Assembly: GCA_910577115.1 (NCBI GenBank) | Contig: CAJTMC010000024.1 | Coordinates: 1-61,607, forward strand | Direction: 5' to 3' | Origin: an uncultured Lachnospiraceae bacterium | GTDB lineage: Bacteria; Bacillota; Clostridia; Lachnospirales; Lachnospiraceae | Length of the DNA stretch: 61,607 bases | Shown here: positions 24,193-32,878 of the stretch, piece after piece | How positions within the stretch are numbered: position 1 is the first letter of the stretch | Layout: each line of letters begins with the position of its first letter | The notes under the pieces: generated by a model | The model's database searches: none | What the model saw: the letters and a program-made list of their open reading frames with translations, nothing else | Told to the model about the DNA's origin: nothing | Program-made: the position numbers and the translations under genes

Positions 24193-24250
24193 TCGCTTTG
24201 TTTGAATAAAAGCGACAATTGCAGCATATGGAGGTGCTGCATGGTTTTTA
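24193..24250 (+). ncRNA. Two-hairpin leader, possible attenuator or small RNA
   Basis: Immediately after the predicted transcript start come TCGCTTT/AAAGCGA (24193-24199 with 24209-24215) and TGCAGCA/TGCTGCA (24220-24226 with 24235-24241), the latter followed by GGTTTTTAG. The second hairpin could terminate a short RNA of about 60 bases or attenuate the gene at 24291. Confidence 0.45.
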
Positions 24251-24290
24251 GACTCATGGGGGAGTATAAGTAGACAGAGGAGGTACCATT

Positions 24291-25898
24291 ATGCGTATAG
24301 TAGAGAAGGTGCTATACGGTATTGGTGGTTTGCTTGCGCTTATACTTCTTTTTATTGCGTTTTGCAGCCACAATCCCGATATAGCTGCAAAAATTGGAGA
24401 ACGTTTGGGTAAAGCAGATGAAAATGTGGAAGAAGCGTTCGAGGCTGAGGCGCGTGTGCCCGAAACGGGTGAAAGCCGCGAAGTAAGTTATGCCATAAAA
24501 ACAACCGTAACACAGGGAGAGCAGCCCGCGGCGGAGAGTCCGGATTCGGATGACGGGGAGCCGGAGGAGCAGCTGAATATCCCAAATAAGGTAGCGGCGT
24601 TGACAGGGTACATCCCGATCAAGTCAACCGGAACGGAAATCACGCAGGAGAAGGCGGACGAAATCCTTGAGACACTGGGCAAGGGAAAGACCGGAGAGGG
24701 ACTTACCTTTGACGAGGAGTTTTATCCATATTATGATATGCTGAATGAAACGCAAAAGGCGCTTTACCGTCAGATTTATGCAAATGCAGATGACATGGAA
24801 AAGCATTTTTCGCCTGTGTCGGATATTACGGCGAATGACCTGAAGAATGCTTTTACGGCTGTGGTAAGCGACCACCCTGAGTTGTTTTGGGTGGATACGG
24901 CTTATAAATATAAGTATACGCCGAAGGGACAGATAGCGGATATTACGCTTGTGTTTAATATAACTGCAAACGATATTGACGGTTCGAAAGCAAAGTTTGA
25001 GGACGCAGCAAAGCAGATTCTGGATCAGACGTATGGCTCTTATACGGATTATGATAAGGAACGGGAGGCACATGATGCGCTAATCGGAAAAGTCCGGTAT
25101 GATGCCAATGCCCCTATGAACCAGAGTGCATACAGTGCGCTTGTATACGGAAGAACCGTATGTGCAGGCTATGCGCGGGCATTGCAGTATGTGCTCCAGC
25201 AGCTGAATATTCCCTGTTACTATGTAATGGGCTATGCAGGCGAAAATCATGCATGGAATATTGTAAAGCTTGAGGACGGCCAATACTATAATGTGGACAG
25301 CACATGGGACGACACAAATCCCAATACGTATGATTATTTCAACTGTTCCGACGCGGACTATGCAGGAAATCATGCACGCAGGGATTTGTCAATCTATCTG
25401 CCGGCATGCAGGGGAAGCAGGTACAGCGGACTTGAGGTCAACCCGACACCGCCGACCACCACAACGCCGTCCACACCGCAGAAACCGCAGACTACCAAGC
25501 CGTCCACAACGACGACAAACACGACGACAACGACGACAACCGATACAGGAACAACAATTGAAGGTACGGCAGTTTCTGAGAATAATACGGCGAATATCAC
25601 AGTACAGACAGTGCGCGGCAGTGAAGAAGGATATATCGGAGATATTTATGACTATTATATCGCGTGCTTTCAGGAGATGATAGCGACTGACGATTATAAT
25701 GTAAGCTTTGATCTGATTATCACTGACAAGGATCTTTGGGATGATATTTATGAAGCCTATGACGAGGGTGATGTTCAGGACGGATACATTGAACGGTATT
25801 TGGTTGAAAAGCACAGAAACAGCTGTGTTATGAGCGTAACAGCACAGGAGCGCGAGGATGGAAGCTGGCTGTTAAGCCATAGTGCGGAAATCAATTAA
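24291..25898 (+). CDS. Membrane-anchored transglutaminase-like cysteine protease/peptidase domain protein
   Basis: 535 residues. A short cytoplasmic start and one membrane helix at about 10-25 (IGGLLALILLFIAF) suggest an anchored extracellular protein. Residues 40-100 are acidic and disordered. Residues about 130-385 form a transglutaminase-like fold with the triad Cys in TVCAGYARA, His in ENHAWNIV and Asp in NVDSTWDD. Residues about 385-430 are a Thr/Pro-rich linker, and the last 110 residues a separate small domain. Bacterial members cleave or crosslink peptides at the cell surface. The start is after AGAGGAGG; a terminator follows at 25934. Confidence 0.85.
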   Translation: MRIVEKVLYGIGGLLALILLFIAFCSHNPDIAAKIGERLGKADENVEEAFEAEARVPETGESREVSYAIKTTVTQGEQPAAESPDSDDGEPEEQLNIPNKVAALTGYIPIKSTGTEITQEKADEILETLGKGKTGEGLTFDEEFYPYYDMLNETQKALYRQIYANADDMEKHFSPVSDITANDLKNAFTAVVSDHPELFWVDTAYKYKYTPKGQIADITLVFNITANDIDGSKAKFEDAAKQILDQTYGSYTDYDKEREAHDALIGKVRYDANAPMNQSAYSALVYGRTVCAGYARALQYVLQQLNIPCYYVMGYAGENHAWNIVKLEDGQYYNVDSTWDDTNPNTYDYFNCSDADYAGNHARRDLSIYLPACRGSRYSGLEVNPTPPTTTTPSTPQKPQTTKPSTTTTNTTTTTTTDTGTTIEGTAVSENNTANITVQTVRGSEEGYIGDIYDYYIACFQEMIATDDYNVSFDLIITDKDLWDDIYEAYDEGDVQDGYIERYLVEKHRNSCVMSVTAQEREDGSWLLSHSAEIN

Positions 25899-25933
25899 GA
25901 CGTATATTGTAATTTAATAATGACGATAATAAG

Positions 25934-25972
25934 TGCAGTAGTTTTTTGAAATCAGAAAGCTGCTGCATTTTT
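25934..25972 (+). terminator. Intrinsic terminator
   Basis: TGCAGTAG at 25934-25941 pairs with CTGCTGCA at 25960-25967 (one G-T pair) with a T run after it. Confidence 0.8.
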
Positions 25973-26113
25973 ATGCCTGATAAAACAATAAACAAAGAGC
26001 GGCGGTATCGGATACGTATACAGTTTCCAATAGAGGCTTGCAGAAAGGCGGATACTATCTAAAATCAGAGAAATCAGATAGATACATAGATTCCAATAAA
26101 GGGGGAGCGGAGC

Positions 26114-27205
26114 ATGGAGTTTTGGAGGCAGCGGGGATATCAGAGGGTGGTTCTGTATATTATGACATGCGTGTCAGTTTTGTTCTTGCTAAAATATATT
26201 CTTCCATATTTTCTGCCGTTGGCGGTGGCGCTTTTGATTGTAGTGCCCCTGCAGCGTTTCTGCATTCATGCGGAGAAAAAAAGGCGCGCAAAAGGAAAGC
26301 GCTGCGGATTCTATAAAAGTAATGGCAAAGGTGTTATGGCAGGCGGAATTTTGTTTGGAATTATCCTCGCGGTAGCGCTGATTATTGTCGGGATTGGAAC
26401 GTTTCTGATCAGCAGGGCAAGAGACGTGGTGCGTGACGTCGGGTTTATCACCGAGAATATTTCCAAGATTATTTCTGACACGAGTGTCAGAATTGAAACG
26501 TTTTGGGGATTTGAGGAAGGATTTATCAGCAACTGGATCGAGGAGTGGATTTCCGACATGGCGGGAAATCTTGTTCATACAAGTGATGGCTTTCTGAGTG
26601 GAAGCCTGCGGTATCTGTCCGTAGCAGGACACGTCGGCACCTTTATTCTTGTGAGCTTTATCTGCGTCGTCCTGTTTGCGCGGGAGATAGAGCGGTGGCA
26701 GCAGGGGCTTTTAAATCTCGCCGCATTAGAACCGGCGATTGACCGTCTTCTTTCCATTATACTCCGAATCGGGAAAAAGCTTGGAGGTATGATTAAGACA
26801 TACGCAAAAACACAGTCTATCATTTTAGTGTGTATCAGTGTGACCGCAACCGTAGGGCTTTATATTGGCGGCGTTACAGATGCGTATTCCTACGGAATTT
26901 TAGCGGGCGTAATGGATTTTCTGCCTTTTATCGGCACAGGAATTATTCTGATTCCGATTGGCGTCGTCCATTTAATTCGGGGGAAAATTTTTGGCGGCAT
27001 AGCAGTGATTGTCACTTATATTATTTGTGTGCTGATTCGGGAGCTTTTGGAGCCGAGACTCTTGGGAAACGGACTTCGGTTTTCGCCTGTTGCGGTACTG
27101 ATAGCCGTTTATGCGGGAGTGCTTTTTTACGGAATCGGCGGAGTGGTGCTTGGGCCTGTGACGCTGTTAATTTTGGTGGAACTGGGGAAGGAAATATTTT
27201 GTTAA
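26114..27205 (+). CDS. AI-2E/YtvI-family membrane transporter
   Basis: 363 residues with seven or eight hydrophobic helices: two at the N-terminus (about 14-48), one near 75-98, a periplasmic-type stretch, one near 175-192, and a C-terminal bundle from about 235 on. The block AGVMDFLPFIGTGIILIPIG and EPRLLGNGLRFSPVAVLIAVYAG, ending GPVTLLILVEL, is the hallmark of the AI-2E exporter/YtvI family. In spore formers the YtvI branch has been linked to sporulation. The substrate is unknown. The start codon follows GGGGGAGCGGAGC. Confidence 0.85.
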   Translation: MEFWRQRGYQRVVLYIMTCVSVLFLLKYILPYFLPLAVALLIVVPLQRFCIHAEKKRRAKGKRCGFYKSNGKGVMAGGILFGIILAVALIIVGIGTFLISRARDVVRDVGFITENISKIISDTSVRIETFWGFEEGFISNWIEEWISDMAGNLVHTSDGFLSGSLRYLSVAGHVGTFILVSFICVVLFAREIERWQQGLLNLAALEPAIDRLLSIILRIGKKLGGMIKTYAKTQSIILVCISVTATVGLYIGGVTDAYSYGILAGVMDFLPFIGTGIILIPIGVVHLIRGKIFGGIAVIVTYIICVLIRELLEPRLLGNGLRFSPVAVLIAVYAGVLFYGIGGVVLGPVTLLILVELGKEIFC

Positions 27206-27233
27206 GATATTAACATATTAATGCCGTAATATA

Positions 27234-27263
27234 TTGACAGAAACAGACAGAATAGTATATATT
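27234..27263 (+). promoter_or_regulatory. Promoter of the aminotransferase gene
   Basis: TTGACA at 27234-27239 with TATATA (16-base spacer, 27256-27261) or TATATT (18-base spacer, 27258-27263). Confidence 0.6.
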
Positions 27264-27313
27264 ATTGTAGAAAAAAGATAAAGGAATACTGTTAATTTAT
27301 GGAGGCTATAAAA

Positions 27314-28603
27314 ATGAAAGCGTACAAGAACAGGAACAAGGAAGAATTACTCGCATTGCAGGCAGAGCTTCAGGCACAGTATGATAAATTAAAGGAATCC
27401 GGCATCAGGCTCGATATGTCAAGAGGAAAGCCGGGAACAGACCAGCTTGACCTTTCCGCACCGATGCTTGACCTGTTAAACAGCAAGTCGGCATTTAAGG
27501 GTGTAAATAATATTGACATCAGAAACTATGGTTTGATGGACGGAACAGACGAGGCAAAAGCATTTTTTGCAGAGCTGATGGAGTGCCCTGTCGACCACGT
27601 AATGGTATATGGAAATTCAAGCCTCAGCGTTATGTACGATCTGATTTCAAAGGCAATGATACATGGGATTTGCGGAAGTACGCCCTGGTGCAGGCTTGAT
27701 AAGGTAAAATTTTTATGCCCCGTTCCGGGATATGACAGGCATTTTGCCATTACGGATCACTTTGGCATTGAGATGATTAATATTCCGCTTGACGAAAACG
27801 GCCCTGATATGGATTTGGTAGAGCAGTATGTCAATAACGACCCTGCCGTAAAAGGTATTTGGAACATTCCGAAATATTCGAATCCGACAGGCGTTGTTTA
27901 TTCAGATGAAACAGTCAGACGTTTTGCAAATTTAAAGCCTGCGGCAGAGGATTTCAGAATTTACTGGGACAATGCGTATGCAGTCCACCATGTATATATG
28001 GAAGACAAGGCGCAGCTTTTGAATATTGTAGAAGCGTGCGAGAAGGCGGGAAATCCGGATCTGTATTATGAGCTCTGCTCAACTTCAAAGATTACGTTTC
28101 CGGGTGCAGGCGTGGCTGCTTTAATTACATCGCCTGCAAACATAGCAGACGTGAAGAAATCAGTGACCATTCAGACAATCGGTCATGATAAGGTGAATCA
28201 GATGCGCCATGTGTTATTCTTAAAAGATGCGGCGGGTGTCAATGCACATATGGAGAAGCATGCGGCAATTTTACGGCCGAAGTTTGACGCGGTGCTTGAC
28301 TGTCTTGAGAAGGAGCTTGGCGGACTGGAAATCGGAAGCTGGATAAAGCCGCGCGGCGGGTATTTTATCGCGTTTGAAACGCTGGAGGGCTGCGCAAAGC
28401 GTGTTGTGGCGCTTTGTAAGGAGGCGGGCGTGGTGATGACGCCGGCAGGCTCCACGTATCCGTACAAGAAAGACGACGCGGACACGAGTATCCGTATTGC
28501 GCCGACGTGTCCGACACCAGAGGAGCTGTCAAAAGCGGGTGCAGTGTTTGTGCTCTGCGTGAAACTTGCGTCTATTGAAAAGTGTCTTGATGAAATGGCA
28601 TAA
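27314..28603 (+). CDS. Aspartate/aromatic-type class I aminotransferase (subgroup Ic-like)
   Basis: 429 residues from ATG 27314, eight bases after GGAGG. The PLP-dependent fold type I is shown by LDMSRGKPGTDQLDLS at the start, VYGNSSLSVMYDL (phosphate-binding loop), NIPKYSNPTGVVYSDETV, YWDNAYAVHH (the Asp that contacts the PLP nitrogen), the Schiff-base Lys in CSTSKITFPGAG, and the substrate Arg in SIRIAPTCPT. This combination is that of the PF12897 group, with aspartate aminotransferases of type Ic in Clostridia and Corynebacterium. It would interconvert aspartate and oxaloacetate, though broader specificity is possible. Confidence 0.87.
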   Translation: MKAYKNRNKEELLALQAELQAQYDKLKESGIRLDMSRGKPGTDQLDLSAPMLDLLNSKSAFKGVNNIDIRNYGLMDGTDEAKAFFAELMECPVDHVMVYGNSSLSVMYDLISKAMIHGICGSTPWCRLDKVKFLCPVPGYDRHFAITDHFGIEMINIPLDENGPDMDLVEQYVNNDPAVKGIWNIPKYSNPTGVVYSDETVRRFANLKPAAEDFRIYWDNAYAVHHVYMEDKAQLLNIVEACEKAGNPDLYYELCSTSKITFPGAGVAALITSPANIADVKKSVTIQTIGHDKVNQMRHVLFLKDAAGVNAHMEKHAAILRPKFDAVLDCLEKELGGLEIGSWIKPRGGYFIAFETLEGCAKRVVALCKEAGVVMTPAGSTYPYKKDDADTSIRIAPTCPTPEELSKAGAVFVLCVKLASIEKCLDEMA

Positions 28604-28781
28604 GACGCACAACTTTTGAAAATTTAACAAAATTAAATAACATATTTTATGCAATTTTAATGCAAAAAGATAAGCAAAAATACAGACAATTTATCGAAAA
28701 AGTTGTAAAATGTTAAAAGATACTCTGCCATTTAAGAAAATAAATGCAGAGCATAATAATACACTTTGGAGGTAAATATAA

Positions 28782-30506
28782 ATGAAAGATATGAGTATCC
28801 GTTTTAAAATTTTGCTTCCGGTCTGTATATTAGGAATACTTGCAATACTGATTACTGTTTATGAAGTGTTAAGCATGAAATCAATGCAGGATGGCACAAA
28901 TGAATTGCAGCAGGTCGGAATCGAGGCGCTTGCCGCGCTTGACCAGGTGTCGATTTCCACACAGAAAATGGGGAAAATGGCGTATGTGTATATTCAGCTT
29001 GACAGCGAAGGGAAAGAAGCGGCATGGGAACAGATTGAGAGCGCTAATACCCAAATAGCGAAGCAGCTTGATATCGCAAGGGCGATCTTGACAAATGACG
29101 GGGCCCGGGAAGGTCTGAATGCAATAGAGGCTGCCACCGACAATTTGTATAACACGATCCGGCAGATTAAGGAAAGCGCGGACAGCGGCGATACGCAGGG
29201 CGTATTGAATATTATGAGAAACGACATGAACAGCGCTTCGACGGAAGCAGAAGCAGTGATCAACGAGGTTATCGGCTACAACAACGCTGATATTGATCAG
29301 GTCAGCGCTTATCAGAATATGGTGTATGTATGGGCTTCTGTTGTGTCAACAGTGTTTCTTATATTGCTGATAGTGACATTTATTTTCACTGTTATCATTA
29401 TTCATAAGTTTGTTGTTGCCCGTCTGCGCAGGCATACCCTGAAAATAGATGAAATTATCAGCAGCATTGAGCGGGGAGAGGGCGATTTGTCGCTTCGCCT
29501 TGCCATATCAAACGGCGACGAGCTTGGCAGGCTTGCCATAAATATGAACCGCTTAATGGAAACGTTGGAGCATGTTATGCAAAAGCTCAACGAGGATTCC
29601 GTTTCACTTGACCGCATTGTGTCAAATGTGGTGGAGAAAGCGGCGAACGCAAATACAAATGCGTGTGATGTATCGGCAGTGACAGAGGAGCTTTCCGCGA
29701 CAATGGAAGAAATTGCGGCGACTGTTGCGGGCGTGGATCAAAATGCGAGCAGCGTTATGAATGAGTTGAACGAAATGCAGAATGCGACGGACGACATCGC
29801 TGTATATGCAAATGAAATGAAGGAGCGCGCAACCGCGCTTGAAGAGTCGGCGGCACAGAATAAAAAGAGTACGATTAAGCTGGTAGCGCCGATTATTGAA
29901 AAGATTAAAGTTGCAATTGAGAATAGTAAGGAAATCGAGAAAATCAGCTCACTTACGGGTGAAATTCTTTCGATTTCAAGCCAGACGAACCTCCTTGCGC
30001 TCAACGCGTCGATTGAGGCGGCAAGAGCAGGCGAAGCAGGTAAGGGATTTGCTGTGGTTGCCGACGAAATCAGGCAGCTTGCGGATTCCAGCCGTGAGAC
30101 GGCAAATAATATCCAGCAGATTAACGGTACGGTTTTGGCGCTTGTGCAGGATTTGATTGATAATTCCAAGGAAATTACCGCTTATCTTGAGGGAACGGTA
30201 ATGGAGGACTACAACAATTTTGTTTCCAGCGGAAAGCAGTATCGTGACGATGCGGAGCATATTAATTCCGAGATGTCAATATATGCACAGCATTCTGCGG
30301 AAATTACGAGTACAGTCAGCAGAATTGTGGAGTCGATCAACGGCATTACGAGAGCGGTTGACGAGAGTGCAAATGGCGTAACCAATGTGGCGGAAAGCAT
30401 TCAGACACTTGTGGGCGAGCTGAATGATGTCAACTCTGAGATGATGCAGAATGGTGAAATTGCAAGTAGTCTGAGTGAAGAAGTACAACGGTTTAAAATT
30501 GGCTGA
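28782..30506 (+). CDS. Methyl-accepting chemotaxis protein
   Basis: 574 residues. Membrane helices at about 10-30 and 188-212 bracket a four-helix-bundle sensor (4HB_MCP type). A HAMP domain follows (about 212-266, KFVVARLRRHTLKI to MNRLMETL), then a cytoplasmic signalling coiled coil with the conserved hairpin tip (ISSQTNLLALNASIEAARAG, then GKGFAVVADEIRQLA). It detects an unknown ligand outside the cell and controls CheA. It has no CheR/CheB-tethering C-terminal peptide. GGAGG precedes the start. The 178-base AT-rich upstream spacer has a CTCTGC/GCAGAG inverted repeat, but no clear sigma-D promoter. Confidence 0.93.
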   Translation: MKDMSIRFKILLPVCILGILAILITVYEVLSMKSMQDGTNELQQVGIEALAALDQVSISTQKMGKMAYVYIQLDSEGKEAAWEQIESANTQIAKQLDIARAILTNDGAREGLNAIEAATDNLYNTIRQIKESADSGDTQGVLNIMRNDMNSASTEAEAVINEVIGYNNADIDQVSAYQNMVYVWASVVSTVFLILLIVTFIFTVIIIHKFVVARLRRHTLKIDEIISSIERGEGDLSLRLAISNGDELGRLAINMNRLMETLEHVMQKLNEDSVSLDRIVSNVVEKAANANTNACDVSAVTEELSATMEEIAATVAGVDQNASSVMNELNEMQNATDDIAVYANEMKERATALEESAAQNKKSTIKLVAPIIEKIKVAIENSKEIEKISSLTGEILSISSQTNLLALNASIEAARAGEAGKGFAVVADEIRQLADSSRETANNIQQINGTVLALVQDLIDNSKEITAYLEGTVMEDYNNFVSSGKQYRDDAEHINSEMSIYAQHSAEITSTVSRIVESINGITRAVDESANGVTNVAESIQTLVGELNDVNSEMMQNGEIASSLSEEVQRFKIG

Positions 30507-30556
30507 TGTGGTCAATTTAAACATAGATTTTACATAGAAACAATTAAATAGACTTT

Positions 30557-30651
30557 CCGGGGCGTAAGCCTCGGGACTTGCTAGGGGTGCGCATTTGCTG
30601 AGATTTTACCCTCATTACCTGATCCGGATAATACCGGCGTAGGGAAGCAAC
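30557..30651 (+). promoter_or_regulatory. TPP riboswitch aptamer (THI element)
   Basis: P1 is TTGCT at 30578-30582 with AGCAA at 30646-30650. The conserved THI-box sequences are present in order: GGGGTGC, GCTGAGAT, ACCCT, ACCTGATCCGGATAATACC and GGCGTAGGGAA. A separate hairpin CCGGGGC-GTAA-GCCTCGG (30558-30575) stands just upstream. The aptamer binds thiamine pyrophosphate and represses the downstream thiamine transporter gene. Confidence 0.95.
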
Positions 30652-30823
30652 TGTAAAGAGAAATTCTAAGTAGATAAAAGACATCAACTAAGAATTTCCA
30701 GGGTCTGCAAAGCAGACCACCCTTTACAGTGGAAGTATGGCAGAGCCATTCTTCCTGATTAACACGACGTTATAGCGTTGTGGTGCGACCCTCCTAGTAA
30801 AAAACAACTAAGGAGGTTTTTTT
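30652..30823 (+). promoter_or_regulatory. Long structured expression platform between TPP aptamer and thiT
   Basis: CTGTAAAG at 30651-30658 pairs with CTTTACAG at 30723-30730 and encloses two hairpins (GAAATTCTAAG with CTAAGAATTTC, one mismatch; GGTCTGC-AAA-GCAGACC). A further hairpin GGAAG..CTTCC follows. The last hairpin, CCTCCTAGT at 30790-30798 with ACTAAGGAGG at 30807-30816, contains the thiT ribosome site in its right arm and is followed by seven T directly before ATG 30824. It can therefore act on termination, translation or both. Confidence 0.75.
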
Positions 30824-31387
30824 ATGTCACAAAAACAGGAACTTACAGGGAGCAACAAGAGGAAGATTACGGTGAAGCAGCTTGCGTTCTGCGCGATATC
30901 GATTGCGCTTGGTACGGTGCTTTCCTATGTGAAGCTGTTTCATTTTCCCTGGGGAGGCTCGATTACGTTGCTTTCAATGCTTATCATTGTACTGCCCGGC
31001 TATTTTTATGGGCTCGGCGTGGGATTGGTTACAGCCATCGCATACGGGGCGCTGCAGTTGATTATTGAACCGTATGTGATTTTTCCATTGCAGCTTGTCA
31101 TGGATTATTTCCTTGCGTTTGGCGCACTGGGGCTTTCGGGATTGTTTGCGAATGCGAAATACGGTCTTGTCAAGGGATACATAACAGGTGTTTTGGGAAG
31201 ATACGTGTTTGTTGTGCTTTCGGGCTGGATTTTCTTTGGCGAATATGCGTGGGAGGGCTGGGCGCCGCTCCCGTATTCACTGGTCTACAACGGCATTTAC
31301 GTCTTTGCGGAGGCGTTTGTTACCATTGTTATTATCATGCTGCCCCCTGTAAAAAGTGCCATTCACAGGATAAAGGCAATGACATAA
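30824..31387 (+). CDS. thiT: Thiamine ECF transporter substrate-binding protein ThiT
   Basis: 187 residues, six predicted membrane helices. VKLFHFPWGGSITLLSMLIIVLPG contains the ThiT-typical WGGSxT motif in which Trp and neighbouring residues stack on the thiamine pyrimidine; GYFYGLGVGLVTAIAYGALQL and EYAWEGWAPLPYSLVYN complete the family pattern. ThiT is the membrane S component that captures thiamine and docks with the shared EcfAAT energy-coupling module, which lies outside the window. The TPP riboswitch upstream confirms the substrate. It ends four bases from the convergent fliB stop. Confidence 0.95.
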   Translation: MSQKQELTGSNKRKITVKQLAFCAISIALGTVLSYVKLFHFPWGGSITLLSMLIIVLPGYFYGLGVGLVTAIAYGALQLIIEPYVIFPLQLVMDYFLAFGALGLSGLFANAKYGLVKGYITGVLGRYVFVVLSGWIFFGEYAWEGWAPLPYSLVYNGIYVFAEAFVTIVIIMLPPVKSAIHRIKAMT

Positions 31388-31391
31388 GCTG

Positions 31392-32549
31392 TTATATCGT
31401 AATTTCTTTGAGAGCGTCCTCGATTTGGGGCGCTCTTCGTTCGTATACCGCCATAATCAGCGCGAGCTCGTCTGTCGGAAGGATATTGTTCTTTTTTCCG
31501 CGGCGGTCTTTGCAGTAGAGTGCAATAAAAAGCTTTAGCATCTGCGCCTGCGTCATGCCGCAGAGCATGTGCTTCACAAAGCAGTAGTCCTCAAAAATGT
31601 CGAGGAAATTTTTCTGAAGGTAATAAATGTAATAGGAAGTCATGAGCGCATCAAAGTCGGGCACATATTCGTACGTGCGTTCTAGCAACGTGCTCAGTCT
31701 TTTGTCTGCCTCCGCCGGATTTGCCTTTGTCAGCGTGTAAAATTCGCGGATGTACTTTTGGCAAAGCTTGTATAAAACCGGAGAAGAGTGTTTTAGGGAC
31801 GGGTGGTAAAAGCCCTTGAAAAAGAGCTTGTGCATCATGGAGGCGTTTACGGTGAACGGTTTGCATGGTTCTGCCGGAGCATAGTCTAGCGGACTTGGTA
31901 GCGCAAACTGCTCGGAGCCTAAGTTTATACCCGTATTGAGCGCGCCGTAGGTATGCGTATAATACGCAAGGCACTTGTCCTGCGTGTCTTTGGCATAGGT
32001 TAAAAGGCTTGTGCTCAGTCCGCAGCCGCCTGTGAGCATTGCAATCAGTTCATCGCGTGATTTTAAGAGGTAGTTCAGGAAGTCAAAGTCGTCGTTTGTC
32101 GTGTTTTCATCGTAGCCTGCCTCGCCTGTTTTTTCCGTAAAAGTAAAAGGAATACCAGTCCTTGCCTGCTCAAGAAAAAGCCTTGCCGCCTCGTGACAGG
32201 CAAGGTAGAGCGTTTCTTCGCAGAAGGCGCCAAAGTTTGAGAGCTGGCGCGGGAACTCGACGCATACGCGTGGCATGTAGTCTGTGCCATGTTTTTTTTG
32301 CAGACTGCAAAGATGGTCGAGCCCCCAAAAAGGACAGCGGTACTGGCGTTTACTGCACCGGAACGAGGTCAGTTCCTCCCGCTTGACAAGAAGGCTGCGC
32401 AGAAGAAAGCCAAATGCGCCCTTTTCGGCGATATATTTTTCGCAGGCATCGTCGTCAATCGGAATTTTCCAGCCACGGCAGCAGTTGGAAGGGCACGCGG
32501 CGCCGGTGCATTGGAATTGGTTAAATATGGAAATTTGTTTTATTTTCAT
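31392..32549 (-). CDS. fliB: FliB-family flagellin lysine-N-methylase
   Basis: 385 residues. The start is set at 32549 (MKIKQISIF), six bases from GGGGA; the ATG two codons earlier abuts that site. The Cys pattern is that of FliB: FQCTGAACPSNCCRGWKIPID at the start, then CPFWGLDHLC, ending YMPRVCVEFPR. These cysteines probably ligate a metal cluster. FliB transfers methyl groups to lysines on the exposed part of flagellin. The organism is therefore flagellated, consistent with the chemoreceptor at 28782, although flagellin genes are not in the window. Confidence 0.88.
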   Translation of the reverse strand: MKIKQISIFNQFQCTGAACPSNCCRGWKIPIDDDACEKYIAEKGAFGFLLRSLLVKREELTSFRCSKRQYRCPFWGLDHLCSLQKKHGTDYMPRVCVEFPRQLSNFGAFCEETLYLACHEAARLFLEQARTGIPFTFTEKTGEAGYDENTTNDDFDFLNYLLKSRDELIAMLTGGCGLSTSLLTYAKDTQDKCLAYYTHTYGALNTGINLGSEQFALPSPLDYAPAEPCKPFTVNASMMHKLFFKGFYHPSLKHSSPVLYKLCQKYIREFYTLTKANPAEADKRLSTLLERTYEYVPDFDALMTSYYIYYLQKNFLDIFEDYCFVKHMLCGMTQAQMLKLFIALYCKDRRGKKNNILPTDELALIMAVYERRAPQIEDALKEITI

Positions 32550-32596
32550 GGACATTCCCCTGTTAAAATATTGTCAAAGCATTTCGTATTTTTTGA

Positions 32597-32622
32597 AAAG
32601 AGCTGCTTGCAAAGCAGGCAGC
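32597..32622 (-). terminator. Putative terminator of the toxin mRNA
   Basis: On the minus strand GCTGCCTGC-TTT-GCAAGCAGC (32602-32622) is followed by TCTTTTC. The toxin transcript could end here, in which case it would overlap the antisense RNA completely. The same segment carries the antisense promoter. Confidence 0.5.
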
Positions 32623-32635
32623 CCTAGTGTATAAT
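32607..32635 (+). promoter_or_regulatory. Promoter of the antisense antitoxin RNA
   Basis: TTGCAA at 32607-32612 and TATAAT at 32630-32635 with a 17-base spacer. Transcription would begin near 32642. Confidence 0.7.
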
Positions 32636-32641
32636 CTACTT

Positions 32642-32742
32642 AGAAAGGTAATATCGGATGTGGTATCCGATTGCCCTCAGTTGTAAATTATAGGTAATAA
32701 GAAATAAGCATCAACTTAGGCGAGGGATGCTTATTTCTTTTT
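32642..32742 (+). ncRNA. Predicted antisense RNA antitoxin (RatA-like)
   Basis: A plus-strand RNA of about 100 bases runs from the 32607 promoter to a strong terminator, GAAATAAGCATC at 32701-32712 with GATGCTTATTTC at 32726-32737 (12 perfect pairs) plus TTTTT. It covers the 3' end and trailer of the convergent toxin gene at 32731-32811, the geometry of txpA/RatA type I systems, where the antisense RNA pairs with the toxin mRNA 3' region and leads to its decay. A short hairpin (ATCGGATGTGGTATCCGAT) lies near 32654-32672. Expression is not demonstrated. Confidence 0.65.
32701..32742 (+). terminator. Terminator of the antisense RNA
   Basis: Twelve-base perfect inverted repeat (32701-32712 with 32726-32737) and five T. 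The right arm overlaps the toxin stop codon. Confidence 0.9.
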
Positions 32743-32811
32743 ATGATTTTCTATGTAAGACAATGCAGTAAAGACAACTAGCAGCAGTGTTAAAATTTCC
32801 ATTGTATTCAT
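32731..32811 (-). CDS. Holin-like type I toxin peptide, 26 residues
   Basis: The minus-strand frame from ATG at 32811 to TAA at 32731 encodes 26 residues: MNTMEILTLLLVVFTAL, then SYIENHKKK. A short N-terminus, one hydrophobic helix and a lysine-rich tail are the design of putative holin-like toxins (TxpA/Hol_Tox group) that insert into the membrane. The ribosome site AAAGGAGGGTGA is close to perfect, and CCCTC/GAGGG complementarity at 32820-32824 and 32838-32842 can fold it into a hairpin, as in type I toxin mRNAs. It has its own promoter (32891-32919) and a convergent antisense RNA. Too short for usual gene callers. Confidence 0.75.
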   Translation of the reverse strand: MNTMEILTLLLVVFTALSYIENHKKK

Positions 32812-32878
32812 AGGCGTCACCCTCCTTTGTAGTACTAGAGGGCATCATAATCGGAATATCACATCCACTTTCCGTTCA

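Noticed and set aside
28604..28781. Sigma-D (flagellar) promoter upstream of the chemoreceptor gene
   Set aside because: No TAAA-N15-GCCGATAT-like pair was found in the AT-rich spacer.
31405..31435. AGAGCG...CGCTCT hairpin at the thiT-fliB convergent end, considered as a bidirectional terminator
   Set aside because: It lies inside the fliB coding end and has no T run on either strand.
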